DNA of 64,000 bases from Cytobacillus sp. NCCP-133 (GTDB lineage Bacteria; Bacillota; Bacilli; Bacillales; Cytobacillaceae). The notes under the pieces are model-generated. The model saw only the letters and a program-made list of their open reading frames with translations. It had not been told where the DNA came from and ran no database searches. The stretch covers positions 85,714-149,713 of the forward strand of contig NZ_BRVM01000004.1 in NCBI RefSeq assembly GCF_026011715.1, written 5' to 3'. Positions 11,674-21,236 of the stretch are shown here, one piece after another. The position numbers and the translations under genes are program-made. Numbering within the stretch: the stretch's first letter is position 1; every line of letters begins with the position of its first letter.

Positions 11674-12822
11674 TCAAGCTTTTAGAAGCGAGTTAACATA
11701 TTTTCTCGTTTCCAAGTCAGTCTCCTGAATTTGGTCAAGACTCGGGTTTGAGATATTGTCATGGCTGCTTAATGCTCTTTCGATGAAGTCTTCTATTTGC
11801 AGGAATGTTATCTTTCCATCTAAGAAGGCAGCAACGGCAGCTTCATTGGCTGCATTAAGTACGGCTGGCATGGTACCACCTGCTTTACCTGCTTCATAAG
11901 CAAATTGAAGGCAACGGAAGCGCTCGAAATCCATTTTAGCAAAATGAAGCCTTCCTATTTCAGCAAGATTCAGCCGATTGGCTGAAGGCAGCGGCAGCCT
12001 ATCAGGATAAGTTAATGCAAATTGAATGGGAACTCTCATATCCGGAGTGCCAAGCTGTGCAATTACACTGCTGTCATGGAACTCTACCATTGAATGAATT
12101 ATGCTTTCCTTATGAAGCAAAACATCAATTTTGCTGTAGTCCATACCGAAAAGCCAATGGGCTTCAATTACTTCAAGCCCTTTATTCATCATTGTGGCAG
12201 AATCAATTGTAATTTTTGCTCCCATTGACCAATTCGGATGGTTAAGTGCTTCTTCAACAGTTACCGTTTCTAATTCCTTTCGGGAGCGATCTCTGAAGCT
12301 TCCTCCAGAAGCTGTCAAAATAAGCCTTTCAATATTTTTCTCTCTTTCTCCCTGCAAGGATTGGAAAATGGCGGAGTGTTCACTGTCAACAGGCAGAAGC
12401 TTAACACCATTCCGCTTTGCTGCCTCCATTACCAGATGGCCGGCTGTCACAAGTGTTTCCTTGTTTGCGATTGCTATGGTCTTTTTACCCTCAATCGCCT
12501 GCAATGTCGGTTGAAGACCTACACTTCCTAATACTGCGTTCACCAGAATCTCTGACTTTGGATAAACAGCCACTTCAATCAACCCATCATGTCCATATGT
12601 AAATGTTATGGCGGGAAATTCAGCTTTAAGTGTATCTGCAAAACTTTTTTCCGAAAGTGAAACAAGCTCTGGCTGAAAATCTCGGATAATTTTCCTGGCC
12701 AAATCAATATTTCTGCCTGCAGTCATTGCAACAAGCTTAAAATCCTGAGGATGTTCATTTATAATATCCAGGGTCTGTGTCCCGATGGATCCCGTTGCGC
12801 CCATTAAACTAATATATTTCAT
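11674..12822 (-). CDS. dxr: 1-deoxy-D-xylulose-5-phosphate reductoisomerase
   Basis: 382 residues. Converts DXP to 2-C-methyl-D-erythritol 4-phosphate with NADPH, the committing step of the MEP isoprenoid pathway. Seen: NADPH-binding [13 protein letters not shown] at the N-terminus, [12 protein letters not shown] and the substrate-loop segment [10 protein letters not shown], and [11 protein letters not shown] 12822 is behind AGGAGG; longer readings run into repeat sequence. Together with uppS and cdsA it makes this cluster an isoprenoid/phospholipid supply unit for the envelope. Confidence 0.98.
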   Translation of the reverse strand: MKYISLMGATGSIGTQTLDIINEHPQDFKLVAMTAGRNIDLARKIIRDFQPELVSLSEKSFADTLKAEFPAITFTYGHDGLIEVAVYPKSEILVNAVLGSVGLQPTLQAIEGKKTIAIANKETLVTAGHLVMEAAKRNGVKLLPVDSEHSAIFQSLQGEREKNIERLILTASGGSFRDRSRKELETVTVEEALNHPNWSMGAKITIDSATMMNKGLEVIEAHWLFGMDYSKIDVLLHKESIIHSMVEFHDSSVIAQLGTPDMRVPIQFALTYPDRLPLPSANRLNLAEIGRLHFAKMDFERFRCLQFAYEAGKAGGTMPAVLNAANEAAVAAFLDGKITFLQIEDFIERALSSHDNISNPSLDQIQETDLETRKYVNSLLKA

Positions 12823-12845
12823 TGTCTTCCTCCTATAAGAAAATC

Positions 12846-13180
12846 GAAAGCGCCTTGCCCACCCCCGATAATCACAAGACGAGCCTCCCAAATAGGCGTT
12901 CTTTGCCTTTTTGAAAGGATTGCCCGAAAAGTGGAGGCGACTGCCCATTCAAGGAATGCAGTCTAAAAGCGCACGTTCTCCCAAAAGCTGCCGCTTTTGG
13001 TCGTGCGGTGATTATGCTTGCGAAACCTTCCTTGTCCTGCGGGCCTCAGGCATAGCATACGTCAGTTCCATTAAGAAGGTGTTTTTCCTTCTTAATGTTG
13101 CGGCTTAAACCTGAGAGTCCCTAGGACCGCAGCCTGACAAGTTTGTGACCTCGAGGAGCAGGCGCAATAGCTGGACAGTA
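12846..13180. repeat. Dispersed intergenic repeat, copy D (longest copy)
   Basis: Fills most of the 424-bp dxr-cdsA gap. One end reads AAAGCGCCTTGCCCACCCCC, the other GACCTCGAGG...AGCTGGACAG, both shared with other copies. It holds an extra internal block with the nested inverted repeat listed separately. No gene is seen on either strand here. Confidence 0.75.
13031..13141. repeat. 111-nt nested inverted repeat inside repeat copy D
   Basis: Four arm pairs nest about one centre: CTTGTC/GACAAG, CTGCGG/CCGCAG, CTCAGG/CCTGAG, and an 11-bp hairpin CATTAAGAAGG/CCTTCTTAATG (13069-13079 with 13087-13097). The RNA or DNA would form one long imperfect stem. A decayed form of the same hairpin and of the GGCTTARACC motif is seen in repeat copy G near 47910. 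Confidence 0.75.
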
Positions 13181-13246
13181 TTCAAAATTCAATGATATAA
13201 AATGTCCTTTTCACCTATCATTGATGAAAATGAAGTTAATCTATTA

Positions 13247-14041
13247 TTACAGCAAATGAAAAAAATGGATCAGCGGCAGAACAAACAATAAACTGTCAAA
13301 ACGGTCCAAAATGCCGCCATGGCCAGGCAGGATATTTCCAGAATCCTTAACATTGTAATGTCGTTTTAAAGCAGATTCCACCAAATCTCCTATTTGGCCA
13401 AACACAGAAAGGATTCCCGTAATAACTATCAGTCCGATTAAGGACTCATCTATATTTGTAAAAAGAATAAATAACACCGCTACTGCGAGAGCGCAAATTA
13501 CTCCGCCAAGTGAACCTTCCACTGTCTTATTAGGACTTATTTCAGGCCATAGTTTTCTTTTCCCCATTGCCTTTCCTATAAAATAGGCACCCGAATCTGT
13601 TGCCCAGATGAGGAACAATGCGAAGAAAATATAGGTTAATCCTTCGTCTGCAAAGCGGGTTTCCATAAAGTAATAAAACCCAATTCCAACATATAAGGTA
13701 GACAGAATGGAGTATGCTACATCATCAAATGTAAACTTATTTTTTGTTGCGACTGTATAGGTTAGAAACAGAAGAACTCCAAACAAGGCCACTTCAATTT
13801 TTGTATATTTCAAGTTATCAAGGATGGACTGAAATTCTTTAGGTAAAAGGAAAATCCATAATAACAGCAAAGAGATCATTCCGGGAATAGAATATAAACT
13901 TAATTTCCTCATTTTCAATAATTCATACAGCGCAATCGACGCAAGCAAATATACCAGGATAATGATAGGCATTCCGCCATATATAATAATCGGCAGCAGG
14001 ATCGCGCCAAATATAATTGCTGTAATAACACGTTGCTTCAT
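13247..14041 (-). CDS. cdsA: Phosphatidate cytidylyltransferase (CDP-diacylglycerol synthase)
   Basis: 264 residues, polytopic membrane enzyme making CDP-diacylglycerol from phosphatidate and CTP. Many hydrophobic segments are seen, and near the C-terminus the CDS signature region: SPNKTVEGSLGG followed by KDSGNILPGHGGILDRFDS. ATG 14041 follows AAAGGTG, 20 nt downstream of the uppS stop; a longer reading upstream overlaps uppS and is rejected. Confidence 0.98.
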   Translation of the reverse strand: MKQRVITAIIFGAILLPIIIYGGMPIIILVYLLASIALYELLKMRKLSLYSIPGMISLLLLWIFLLPKEFQSILDNLKYTKIEVALFGVLLFLTYTVATKNKFTFDDVAYSILSTLYVGIGFYYFMETRFADEGLTYIFFALFLIWATDSGAYFIGKAMGKRKLWPEISPNKTVEGSLGGVICALAVAVLFILFTNIDESLIGLIVITGILSVFGQIGDLVESALKRHYNVKDSGNILPGHGGILDRFDSLLFVLPLIHFFHLL

Positions 14042-14060
14042 TAAATTTTCAACACCTTTG

Positions 14061-14837
14061 TTATACTCCCCCAAAACGCCTCTGGCGGTTTTGGAATACT
14101 TCGATTGCTTCCAGCATCTGCTCTTCATTAAAATCAGGCCACAAAACATCCGTAAACCAGAATTCAGTGTAGGCTAGCTGCCAAAGCATAAAATTGCTCA
14201 GCCTGATTTCGCCGCTTGTACGAATTAACAAGTCTGGATCCTGAAGGCCGCTTGTCATAAGATACGATGAAAACTTTTCTTCATCCAGGTCATTTTCATC
14301 CATTATACCACTTTTACAATCATTTAAGACATGTTTGACTGCTTCAAGTATTTCTGCCCTGCTTCCATAGTTAAGTGCAAAGTTTAATACTAGCCCTGTA
14401 TTATCTTTTGTATCTACCATTGCTTTAGCTACTGCATTGCGGGTATGTGCCGGCAGGTGGTCCATGTAGCCAATCATTCTCACCTGCACATTCTCTTCAA
14501 CCAGTTCAGGAAGAAAAGTACCAAGGAACTCTTCAGGCAATTTCATAAGAAAATCAACTTCCCTTTTGGGCCTCTTCCAGTTTTCAGTTGAAAAAGCATA
14601 CAATGTTAAAGTCTTCACACCGATTTCATTGGAGAATTTTGTGATTTTACGAACCACTTTCATTCCTTCATGGTGGCCCGCAACTCTTGGAAGAGCTCTC
14701 TTTTTAGCCCATCTGCCGTTCCCGTCCATTATGATGGCTACATGTTCAGGAATCTTTAATTCCTTTACTTTTTCTACTCTCTCTCGGAGATCGGAAGAAC
14801 TGTTTTGGGACTTCCATAACTTCATTTTATCAAACAT
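14061..14837 (-). CDS. uppS: Undecaprenyl diphosphate synthase (isoprenyl transferase)
   Basis: 258 residues. Cis-prenyltransferase making the C55 carrier for peptidoglycan and teichoic acid synthesis. Seen: IIMDGNGRWAKKR with the Mg-binding Asp38, YAFSTENWKRP, and the C-terminal DLLIRTSGEIRLSNFMLWQ and EFWFTDVLWPDF motifs. ATG 14837 follows AAAGGAG. A 360-bp gap separates it from frr, so it probably has its own promoter. Confidence 0.98.
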   Translation of the reverse strand: MFDKMKLWKSQNSSSDLRERVEKVKELKIPEHVAIIMDGNGRWAKKRALPRVAGHHEGMKVVRKITKFSNEIGVKTLTLYAFSTENWKRPKREVDFLMKLPEEFLGTFLPELVEENVQVRMIGYMDHLPAHTRNAVAKAMVDTKDNTGLVLNFALNYGSRAEILEAVKHVLNDCKSGIMDENDLDEEKFSSYLMTSGLQDPDLLIRTSGEIRLSNFMLWQLAYTEFWFTDVLWPDFNEEQMLEAIEVFQNRQRRFGGV

Positions 14838-15155
14838 ATGACTGCTCCTTTAAAATAGGTTAATCCTCCGATAAAAGATAAATCAGTTAGCGCACGTGCG
14901 CCCTGTACTTGACAACAGCCAAGCTTTAATAAGATTCTTTATATCTTTTAGAGATTATAATCAACTGGTAAAATTATGATATTTTCTAATTCCGCATGAT
15001 AATATCATACCAAAAATAAAAAAATATATCTCTATAAAAGAGTATGTATTCAAAACAAAATTAAGACGGACACCTTCACATTTTAGAAGGTTCTCTGCTA
15101 GTCCCATCAAACAGGGAGCATTTCGTTAAGTATAATACTTTCCTTCTAAAAGTGT
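14838..15155. other. uppS upstream region: palindrome and possible structured leader
   Basis: No gene is seen. The region holds a perfect 12-bp palindrome GCGCACGTGCGC at 14890-14901, about 50 bp before uppS, in otherwise AT-rich DNA. Further upstream a 10-bp inverted repeat (TTTTAGAAGG with CCTTCTAAAA, at about 15081 and 15142) brackets about 50 nt that could fold as leader RNA. A weak extended -10 (TGGTATGAT, near 15005) could drive uppS. None of these matches a leader family I can name. Confidence 0.45.
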
Positions 15156-15182
15156 AAAAAAACCCCCTATTGATAGAGGGTT
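15156..15182 (-). terminator. Rho-independent terminator of frr
   Basis: Stem AACCCTCTA / TAGGGGGTT (one G-U) with a 4-nt loop and seven T residues on the minus strand, 15 nt past the frr stop. It ends the pyrH-frr transcript and separates it from uppS. Confidence 0.9.
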
Positions 15183-15197
15183 CACTTTATATATTAA

Positions 15198-15754
15198 TTA
15201 AACCGCTAGAATTTCCTTTTCTTTCTCTTTTGTAATATCGTCAATCTTACTAATATGTTCATCAGTAAGTTTCTGAATATCATCAGAGTATCCGCGAAGA
15301 TCATCTTCTGTGATTTCGCCATTTTTCTCCAGCTTCTTAAGGTCTTCATTTGCATCACGGCGAACATTGCGGATTGCTACTTTCGCTTCTTCTGATTCCT
15401 TTTTCACAACTTTTACAAGCTCTTTACGTCGCTCTTCTGTCAATTGAGGAATAGCAAGCCTAATTACACTGCCGTCATTGGAAGGATTTAATCCAATGTC
15501 TGATTTAAGTACAGCTTTTTCTATTTCGCCAAGGATTGACTTATCATATGGCGTAATGATTAAAAGGCGTGCCTCTGGAACAGAAACACCAGCAAGCTGG
15601 TTTATAGGTGTGGGAGCACCATAGTAATCTACAGTAATGCGGTCAAGCAGAGAAGCATTTGCTTTACCTGCACGGATGCTTGCAAGCTCACGCGAATAAG
15701 CTGATATTGCCTTAGTCATTCTTTCTTTTGCACCTGCAATAACTTGTTTTGGCA

Positions 15755-15755
<1 letters not shown>
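15198..15755 (-). CDS. frr: Ribosome recycling factor
   Basis: 185 residues, exactly the usual length. With EF-G it splits post-termination ribosomes. Seen: the start helix ([11 protein letters not shown]), the conserved segment [13 protein letters not shown], and the C-terminal helix with [19 protein letters not shown]. The ATG overlaps the pyrH stop by one nucleotide (TAATG), behind GGGGG within the end of pyrH, so translation is coupled. Confidence 0.98.
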
Positions 15756-16670
<915 letters not shown>

Positions 16671-16681
16671 ATCTTATCCTT

Positions 16682-16710
16682 GAAAAACAGGGAACACAAA
16701 GTGTTCCCTG
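16682..16710 (-). terminator. Rho-independent terminator of tsf
   Basis: Stem CAGGGAACA / TGTTCCCTG with a short loop, followed by TTTTTC on the minus strand, about 35 nt past the tsf stop. Confidence 0.88.
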
Positions 16711-16743
16711 AATCATACCTGTTATCACTGTTGTTATTAAAAA

Positions 16744-17625
16744 TTACTTTTTAACCTGGTTCATTACTTCTTCTGCGAAGTTGTCCTCACGCTTCTCGAT
16801 GCCTTCTCCAACTTCATAGCGAACGAACTCACGGATTTTTCCGCCTTTTGATTCAACGAATTTGCCTACTTTTTGATCAGGGTTTTTAACGAAAGCCTGA
16901 TCGTTTACGCAAACATCTTCAAAATATTTCCCTAGGCGGCCTTCAACCATCTTAGCAACGATGTTTTCTGGCTTGCCTTCGTTAAGAGCTTGTTGAGTTA
17001 ATACTTGGCGCTCACGCTCTACTTCATCTTGTGATACTTCATCACGAGAAATATATTTAGGGTTAAGAGCAGCAATATGCATAGCGACATCTTTCGCTGC
17101 AGCTTCATCAGTTGTTCCTTCAAGAACAGTTAAGACACCAATGCGTCCGCCCATGTGAAGGTACGCACCGAAAGCGTCATTATCAGTTTTTGATTTGATT
17201 TCGAAACGGCGAAGAGAAAGCTTTTCTCCGATCTTAGCTATTGCGCTGTTTATGTGAGATTCTAAAGTAGCACCGTTAGCCATTGTTTGGCCAGTTGCTT
17301 CTTCAACAGATGCTGGCTTGTTTGCAAGCAAATGCTCTGCGATTTCTTTTACAAGAGTTTGGAATCCTTCGTTCTTAGCAACGAAGTCTGTTTCAGAGTT
17401 TACTTCAAGAATAACTGCTTCGTTTCCGTCCACTTTAACAGAGCTAAGACCCTCTGCAGCAATACGGTCACCTTTCTTAGCAGCTTTAGCGATTCCTTTT
17501 TCACGAAGGAAGTCGATTGCTTTTTCCATATCGCCTTCTGTTTCCTGAAGCGCTTTTTTGCAGTCCATCATGCCTGCGCCTGTTTTTTCACGTAGTTCTT
17601 TAACCATTTGAGCAGTAATTGCCAT
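16744..17625 (-). CDS. tsf: Translation elongation factor Ts
   Basis: 293 residues, guanine nucleotide exchange factor for EF-Tu. Seen: N-terminal [16 protein letters not shown] (UBA-like domain), the TDFVAKNE core motif, and the C-terminal region. ATG 17625 follows AAGGAGG. It follows rpsB, but a strong terminator and a repeat copy lie between, so at least part of its transcription must be read-through or start independently. Confidence 0.98.
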   Translation of the reverse strand: MAITAQMVKELREKTGAGMMDCKKALQETEGDMEKAIDFLREKGIAKAAKKGDRIAAEGLSSVKVDGNEAVILEVNSETDFVAKNEGFQTLVKEIAEHLLANKPASVEEATGQTMANGATLESHINSAIAKIGEKLSLRRFEIKSKTDNDAFGAYLHMGGRIGVLTVLEGTTDEAAAKDVAMHIAALNPKYISRDEVSQDEVERERQVLTQQALNEGKPENIVAKMVEGRLGKYFEDVCVNDQAFVKNPDQKVGKFVESKGGKIREFVRYEVGEGIEKREDNFAEEVMNQVKK

Positions 17626-17706
17626 TATGAAATCCTCCTTAAATGAGTTATGTAATAAATAATATCATTACCATATATAGCTGTGTAGAAAACTAAACTT
17701 TATCTT

Positions 17707-17760
17707 TTCTTTAAAAAAAGGTGATAAAGGGTGCTCCCTCTTATCACCTTCTTTAAAGAA
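17707..17760 (-). terminator. Strong terminator between rpsB and tsf
   Basis: Long stem: AAGAAGGTGATAA...AGGG loop CCCT...TATCACCTT, followed by TTTTTTT on the minus strand. It lies about 60 nt past the rpsB stop and 80 nt before the tsf start. Confidence 0.88.
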
Positions 17761-17767
17761 AAGCACT

Positions 17768-17816
17768 CTAGAGCTGTCCAGCTCCAGCGCCTAGCCCCCT
17801 CGAGGTCACAAGCTTT
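17768..17816. repeat. Dispersed intergenic repeat, copy B (one end only)
   Basis: Carries only the end sequence TGTCCAGCTCCAGCGCCTAG followed by CCCCCTCGAGGTCACAAG, immediately after the rpsB stop codon. This is the cleanest copy of that end in the window. Confidence 0.8.
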
Positions 17817-17821
17817 TCTGG

Positions 17822-18535
<714 letters not shown>

Positions 18536-18567
18536 CTAATGGTTTTTATTTCCTCCGCTCATATCAT

Positions 18568-18610
18568 TTTTAGCCGGCAACTGCATCTATACAGCACCAT
18601 CCAGCTAAAT
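18568..18610 (-). ncRNA. Structured leader upstream of rpsB (candidate S2 autoregulatory leader)
   Basis: On the minus strand a closing stem TTTAGC(TGG) / (CCG)GCTAAA encloses an inner pairing around GTGCTG / GCAGTTGC. It sits between the promoter and the ribosome binding site in the rpsB 5' UTR. Ribosomal protein leaders commonly allow autogenous control; that this one binds S2 is inference, and I cannot name a matching RNA family. Confidence 0.45.
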
Positions 18611-18640
18611 CCAAAAGCGTGTGTATTAACACCATTTGTT

Positions 18641-18669
18641 AATATAGCATAAGTGTTTTTGACAATCAA
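18641..18669 (-). promoter_or_regulatory. Sigma-A promoter of rpsB
   Basis: TTGATT, a 17-bp spacer and TATATT on the minus strand, with TGC before the -10 (extended -10). It begins 2 bp after the swrB stop. The presumed start overlaps an inverted repeat TTAACA-AATGG-TGTTAA, possibly an operator or a 5'-end hairpin. Confidence 0.75.
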
Positions 18670-18670
18670 G

Positions 18671-19255
18671 CTATTCTTGCTGATTGTGATGAAATTTAAG
18701 CATTAATGCAATTTCCGTTCTGCCTTTCCCGAGTGTTTTGGCAATTTCGTCTTCAGTCAACCCCTGTTGCTTCAGTAAAAGGACCCGTTCGATGAAGGAT
18801 GGCTCATTATGCGGCATCCTCTGTGATGCATGGATTCCGATATCCTCTTCATTATGAAGTTCAGGCTTAGGAGGCTCTATTTCCTCTGCAGGCTGGATGA
18901 CAGGCTGATAATTTTTTTGATAGGCCTTAACCGCATGGTATGCTGATGCATTTGCAATTTGAACATTCTTGCCTGACAGTTTTCGCTCCTTAACATTCAC
19001 TTCCTTTTTTTCCTCCGCCTCATTTATTGAAGCCGATTCATTCACTTTTAACATTGAAATCCTGCTAATAAAATCATCATTTTCTTCCTTAACCTGTATC
19101 AGGTAAGAAGAAATGACCTCTTCCATTTCATTAAACATTTTCTCTTGTTTCTTTTCAGCCTCCAGCAGCTTGTTTTGCCGAAGAAAAAGCAAGATAATGG
19201 AAAAGATTGCAATGATATTCAATAATAGACTTAAAGATAATAGAATAGCAGTCAT
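18671..19255 (-). CDS. swrB: Swarming motility protein SwrB
   Basis: 194 residues. In B. subtilis SwrB is a single-pass membrane protein that promotes flagellar hook-basal body maturation and SigD activity. Seen: an N-terminal TM segment (about 5-25), a charged coiled-coil-like stretch (about 28-65), a variable linker, and a conserved C-terminal helix-turn-helix-like end (LLLKQQGLTEDEIAKTLGKG). ATG 19255 follows GAGGG. It is the last gene of the fla/che operon, as in B. subtilis, and its stop abuts the rpsB promoter. Confidence 0.88.
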   Translation of the reverse strand: MTAILLSLSLLLNIIAIFSIILLFLRQNKLLEAEKKQEKMFNEMEEVISSYLIQVKEENDDFISRISMLKVNESASINEAEEKKEVNVKERKLSGKNVQIANASAYHAVKAYQKNYQPVIQPAEEIEPPKPELHNEEDIGIHASQRMPHNEPSFIERVLLLKQQGLTEDEIAKTLGKGRTEIALMLKFHHNQQE

Positions 19256-19264
19256 AAAATCCCT

Positions 19265-19576
19265 CTATCCGCTGTAATCAATAACTTTCCCTTTATAAGG
19301 GTGGTTTTGTTTCCTAGTGTTTCCCTGTTTTTGTTTGTCGTTGCGATCTTTCTCTTCCCTGCCCTTTTGATTGCTCCGATCATCATTTCCAAGTCTCACA
19401 TTTTGTTTCTGTTCTTGTTTTATTACGGTTTGTCGATTTTTTTCTTCATCCCTGCGAGTACATTCTGCAGCAGCATCACCCATAGACTGCCCTCTTTGCT
19501 GCAGCTGTTCCTGTATCTTTCCCGCTTCAAGAGTCCTCGGCAGCGCAACCTGCAGCTCGATCGACTTTAAACTCAT
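19265..19576 (-). CDS. Conserved small protein of the sigD-swrB interval, function unknown
   Basis: 103 residues, hydrophilic and very basic/polar, rich in Gln, Lys, Arg and Glu, with no TM or signal peptide. The N-terminal MSLKSIELQVALPRT and the C-terminal VIDYSG seem conserved in related Bacillaceae proteins found between fapA-like genes and swrB (from memory). The ATG overlaps the stop of the fapA remnant (ATGA), so coupling to the former gene survives. It ends 9 nt before swrB. I assign no function; position suggests a role linked to motility. Confidence 0.75.
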   Translation of the reverse strand: MSLKSIELQVALPRTLEAGKIQEQLQQRGQSMGDAAAECTRRDEEKNRQTVIKQEQKQNVRLGNDDRSNQKGREEKDRNDKQKQGNTRKQNHPYKGKVIDYSG

Positions 19577-20069
19577 CTGGGGACACATCCTTTATGGAAC
19601 GTCTCCTGTCTAAAAGATTCCACGCGTATCTCCCCTTCTGAAAAAGTGAATCTGACAGAGTTGCTCGTTTTCTTAATGACTGTTGAATATTTTCCAATGA
19701 GTAAAGAAGTGTTGGGGCATATTTTCTTATGGATAATAATAGACGCTTTCTCTTTGAGGACATTTCGAATGTTAAACTTCTCTTATTTCACCTTTTTCTC
19801 TATGTGGATTTCGTTCAGCAAATAGGAATCACTTCCATTTACCGCCGTTATCCCTTCAGCAATGGAGATAGGATATTGGCCTGCCATGGGGTTTTCACAA
19901 ACCTTTTGAATTGCATCTTCCCTAATTCCCAAGATCACCTTTACCTCAGATAATCGTTTTTTAATGCCTTCGGGGGCGAAACCGGTTTTTTCAATGCCGT
20001 TCTATCAAGGGACTGCAGCATGGCATATAAGCGATTTTTCTCAATCAAAATTCGAAACTGAATTTCCAT
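19573..20069 (-). pseudogene. Broken FapA/DUF342-family gene (N- and C-terminal fragments remain)
   Basis: Starting at ATG 20069 the first frame gives 42 residues and then a stop (19941). A second frame continues the family sequence from about 19999: IEKTGFAPEG..., then GIREDAIQKVCENP and IAEGITAVNGSDSY, typical of the DUF342 N-terminal domain, ending in TAA (19783-19785). Straight after that stop, in the same frame, comes the C-terminal end of the family: ASIIIHKKICPNTSLLIGKY and SVRFTFSEGEIRVES, ending at 19573. The central beta-helix, several hundred residues in intact proteins, is missing. So one frameshift, one stop and a large internal deletion are visible. In related genomes an intact gene stands here between sigD and swrB. 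Confidence 0.75.
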
Positions 20070-20108
20070 ACCGAATCCTTCTTCCTGCAGAAAGCTGCTG
20101 AAAGAGGC

Positions 20109-20867
20109 TTATACGACCTTTTCAAGCGCCTGTCTAAGCTTAAAAATTGCTTTTGAATGAATCTGGGATATTCGGGAAGTAGACAATCCCATCACTTCGC
20201 CTATTTCTGTCAGTGTCAGTTCTTCTTTGTAAAACAAGCTGATTACTAGCTGTTCTTTTTCATTCAGCTGCGAAATTTTCACTTCCATTTCTTCCAGCAT
20301 CTCATTTTTCAAAACCTTTTCTTCGGGAATAACAGCTTTATCATCTTTTATCGCAAACGAACCTCCTTCTTTCTCTTCAGAATCAGGCTGTTCATCAATT
20401 GACAATACGTTCGCATAAAAATGTTCATTCATTACTGAATAGACCTCTGCTTCACCCATCTCGACCTCTTCTGCAATCTCCATAGCTGTGGCATTGCGCA
20501 TCAGCCGCTGTTCAAGTTTTTCTATTGCAGCTTCAATCTTCTTTGCTTTTTCCCTTGTACTTCTGGGCAGCCAATCTTCTTTTCTTAATCCGTCTAAAAT
20601 GGCACCTCGAATTCGGAAGGAAGCGTATGTATCAAACTTTAAATCTCTTGAAGGATCAAATTTTTCCAAAGCGTCGTATAACCCCATCATACCCAGACTC
20701 CGAATATCATCCCTTGAAACACTTTTTGGAAGATTGACTGAAATTCGCTGCACATGATAGCTTACAAGAGGCATATACCTCTTCACAAGAAAGTTCCCCG
20801 CTTGAGCATCACGCGAGTCGACCCATTTAGCCCAGTATGTATTTTCTTCCATCAAAATCTCTGCCAT
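20109..20867 (-). CDS. sigD: Flagellar/motility RNA polymerase sigma factor SigD (FliA/WhiG family)
   Basis: 252 residues (254 in B. subtilis). Directs transcription of late flagellar, chemotaxis and autolysin genes. Seen: region 2 with YMPLVSYHV, GLYDALEKFDPSRDLKFDTYA and RIRGAILDGLRKEDWLPRS, a region 3 linker, and a region 4 HTH (LTLTEIGEVMGLSTSRISQIHSKA). The best start is ATG 20867, 6 nt after AGGAGG; an ATG six nt earlier touches the ribosome binding site and a TTG at 20882 contains it. It lies near the distal end of the fla/che operon but here is set off from cheD by about 370 bp. Confidence 0.97.
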   Translation of the reverse strand: MAEILMEENTYWAKWVDSRDAQAGNFLVKRYMPLVSYHVQRISVNLPKSVSRDDIRSLGMMGLYDALEKFDPSRDLKFDTYASFRIRGAILDGLRKEDWLPRSTREKAKKIEAAIEKLEQRLMRNATAMEIAEEVEMGEAEVYSVMNEHFYANVLSIDEQPDSEEKEGGSFAIKDDKAVIPEEKVLKNEMLEEMEVKISQLNEKEQLVISLFYKEELTLTEIGEVMGLSTSRISQIHSKAIFKLRQALEKVV

Positions 20868-21236
20868 GGCCATCCTCCTCAAATGTTACCATTTCTATCA
20901 ATTATCGTTATTATAGCAAAATATTTCCTCTGATTATATAATATCCAGTTTTTCCCATATATTACTAACCTTCCAGGCTGAGAGGTTCTAGCGAATGGCA
21001 TTCGGTAAGGGTGAAATTCTAGAAAACCCGGATTAATCGTATGTTGAGTTCCACTGCAGCACTCCATTTCTGCGCGTAACCCAACATTAGGAGTCCTGAG
21101 TTTGGGGAGCCTTATCGGGTACACGCTTGCCCGCAGGAAATTTAAGCCATTGACTGGTAGAGATCCTATGAAAGAAAAACAGATGCACTTTTTGGAAACT
21201 GGCAGCCCATCATTATCAATAAATTCGAAGGTTTTT
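20868..21236. other. Unexplained 369-bp segment between cheD and sigD
   Basis: In B. subtilis these genes are almost adjacent. The middle (about 20970-21190) is richer in GC than its flanks. A 124-codon frame starting with GTG 21253 inside the cheD end reads through it into the sigD start, but its composition (Arg/Pro-rich, several Cys) and lack of a separate ribosome binding site argue against a gene. A small palindrome GAATG-C-CATTC lies near 20994. The sigD-proximal 80 bp are AT-rich and contain two TATAAT boxes. Confidence 0.6.
20910..20918 (-). promoter_or_regulatory. Possible internal promoter for sigD (extended -10)
   Basis: TGCTATAAT on the minus strand, about 45 nt before the sigD start; a second TATAAT lies at 20933-20938. 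No good -35 is visible, so this is an extended -10 candidate only. Confidence 0.4.

Noticed and set aside
19527-19763. 78-codon minus-strand frame starting MSSKRKR
   Set aside because: It is an alternative frame of the fapA remnant C-terminus; the other frame reads as the known family end.
20868-21236. Cyclic-di-GMP (GEMM) riboswitch before sigD
   Set aside because: Conserved GEMM core elements were looked for on the minus strand and not found.
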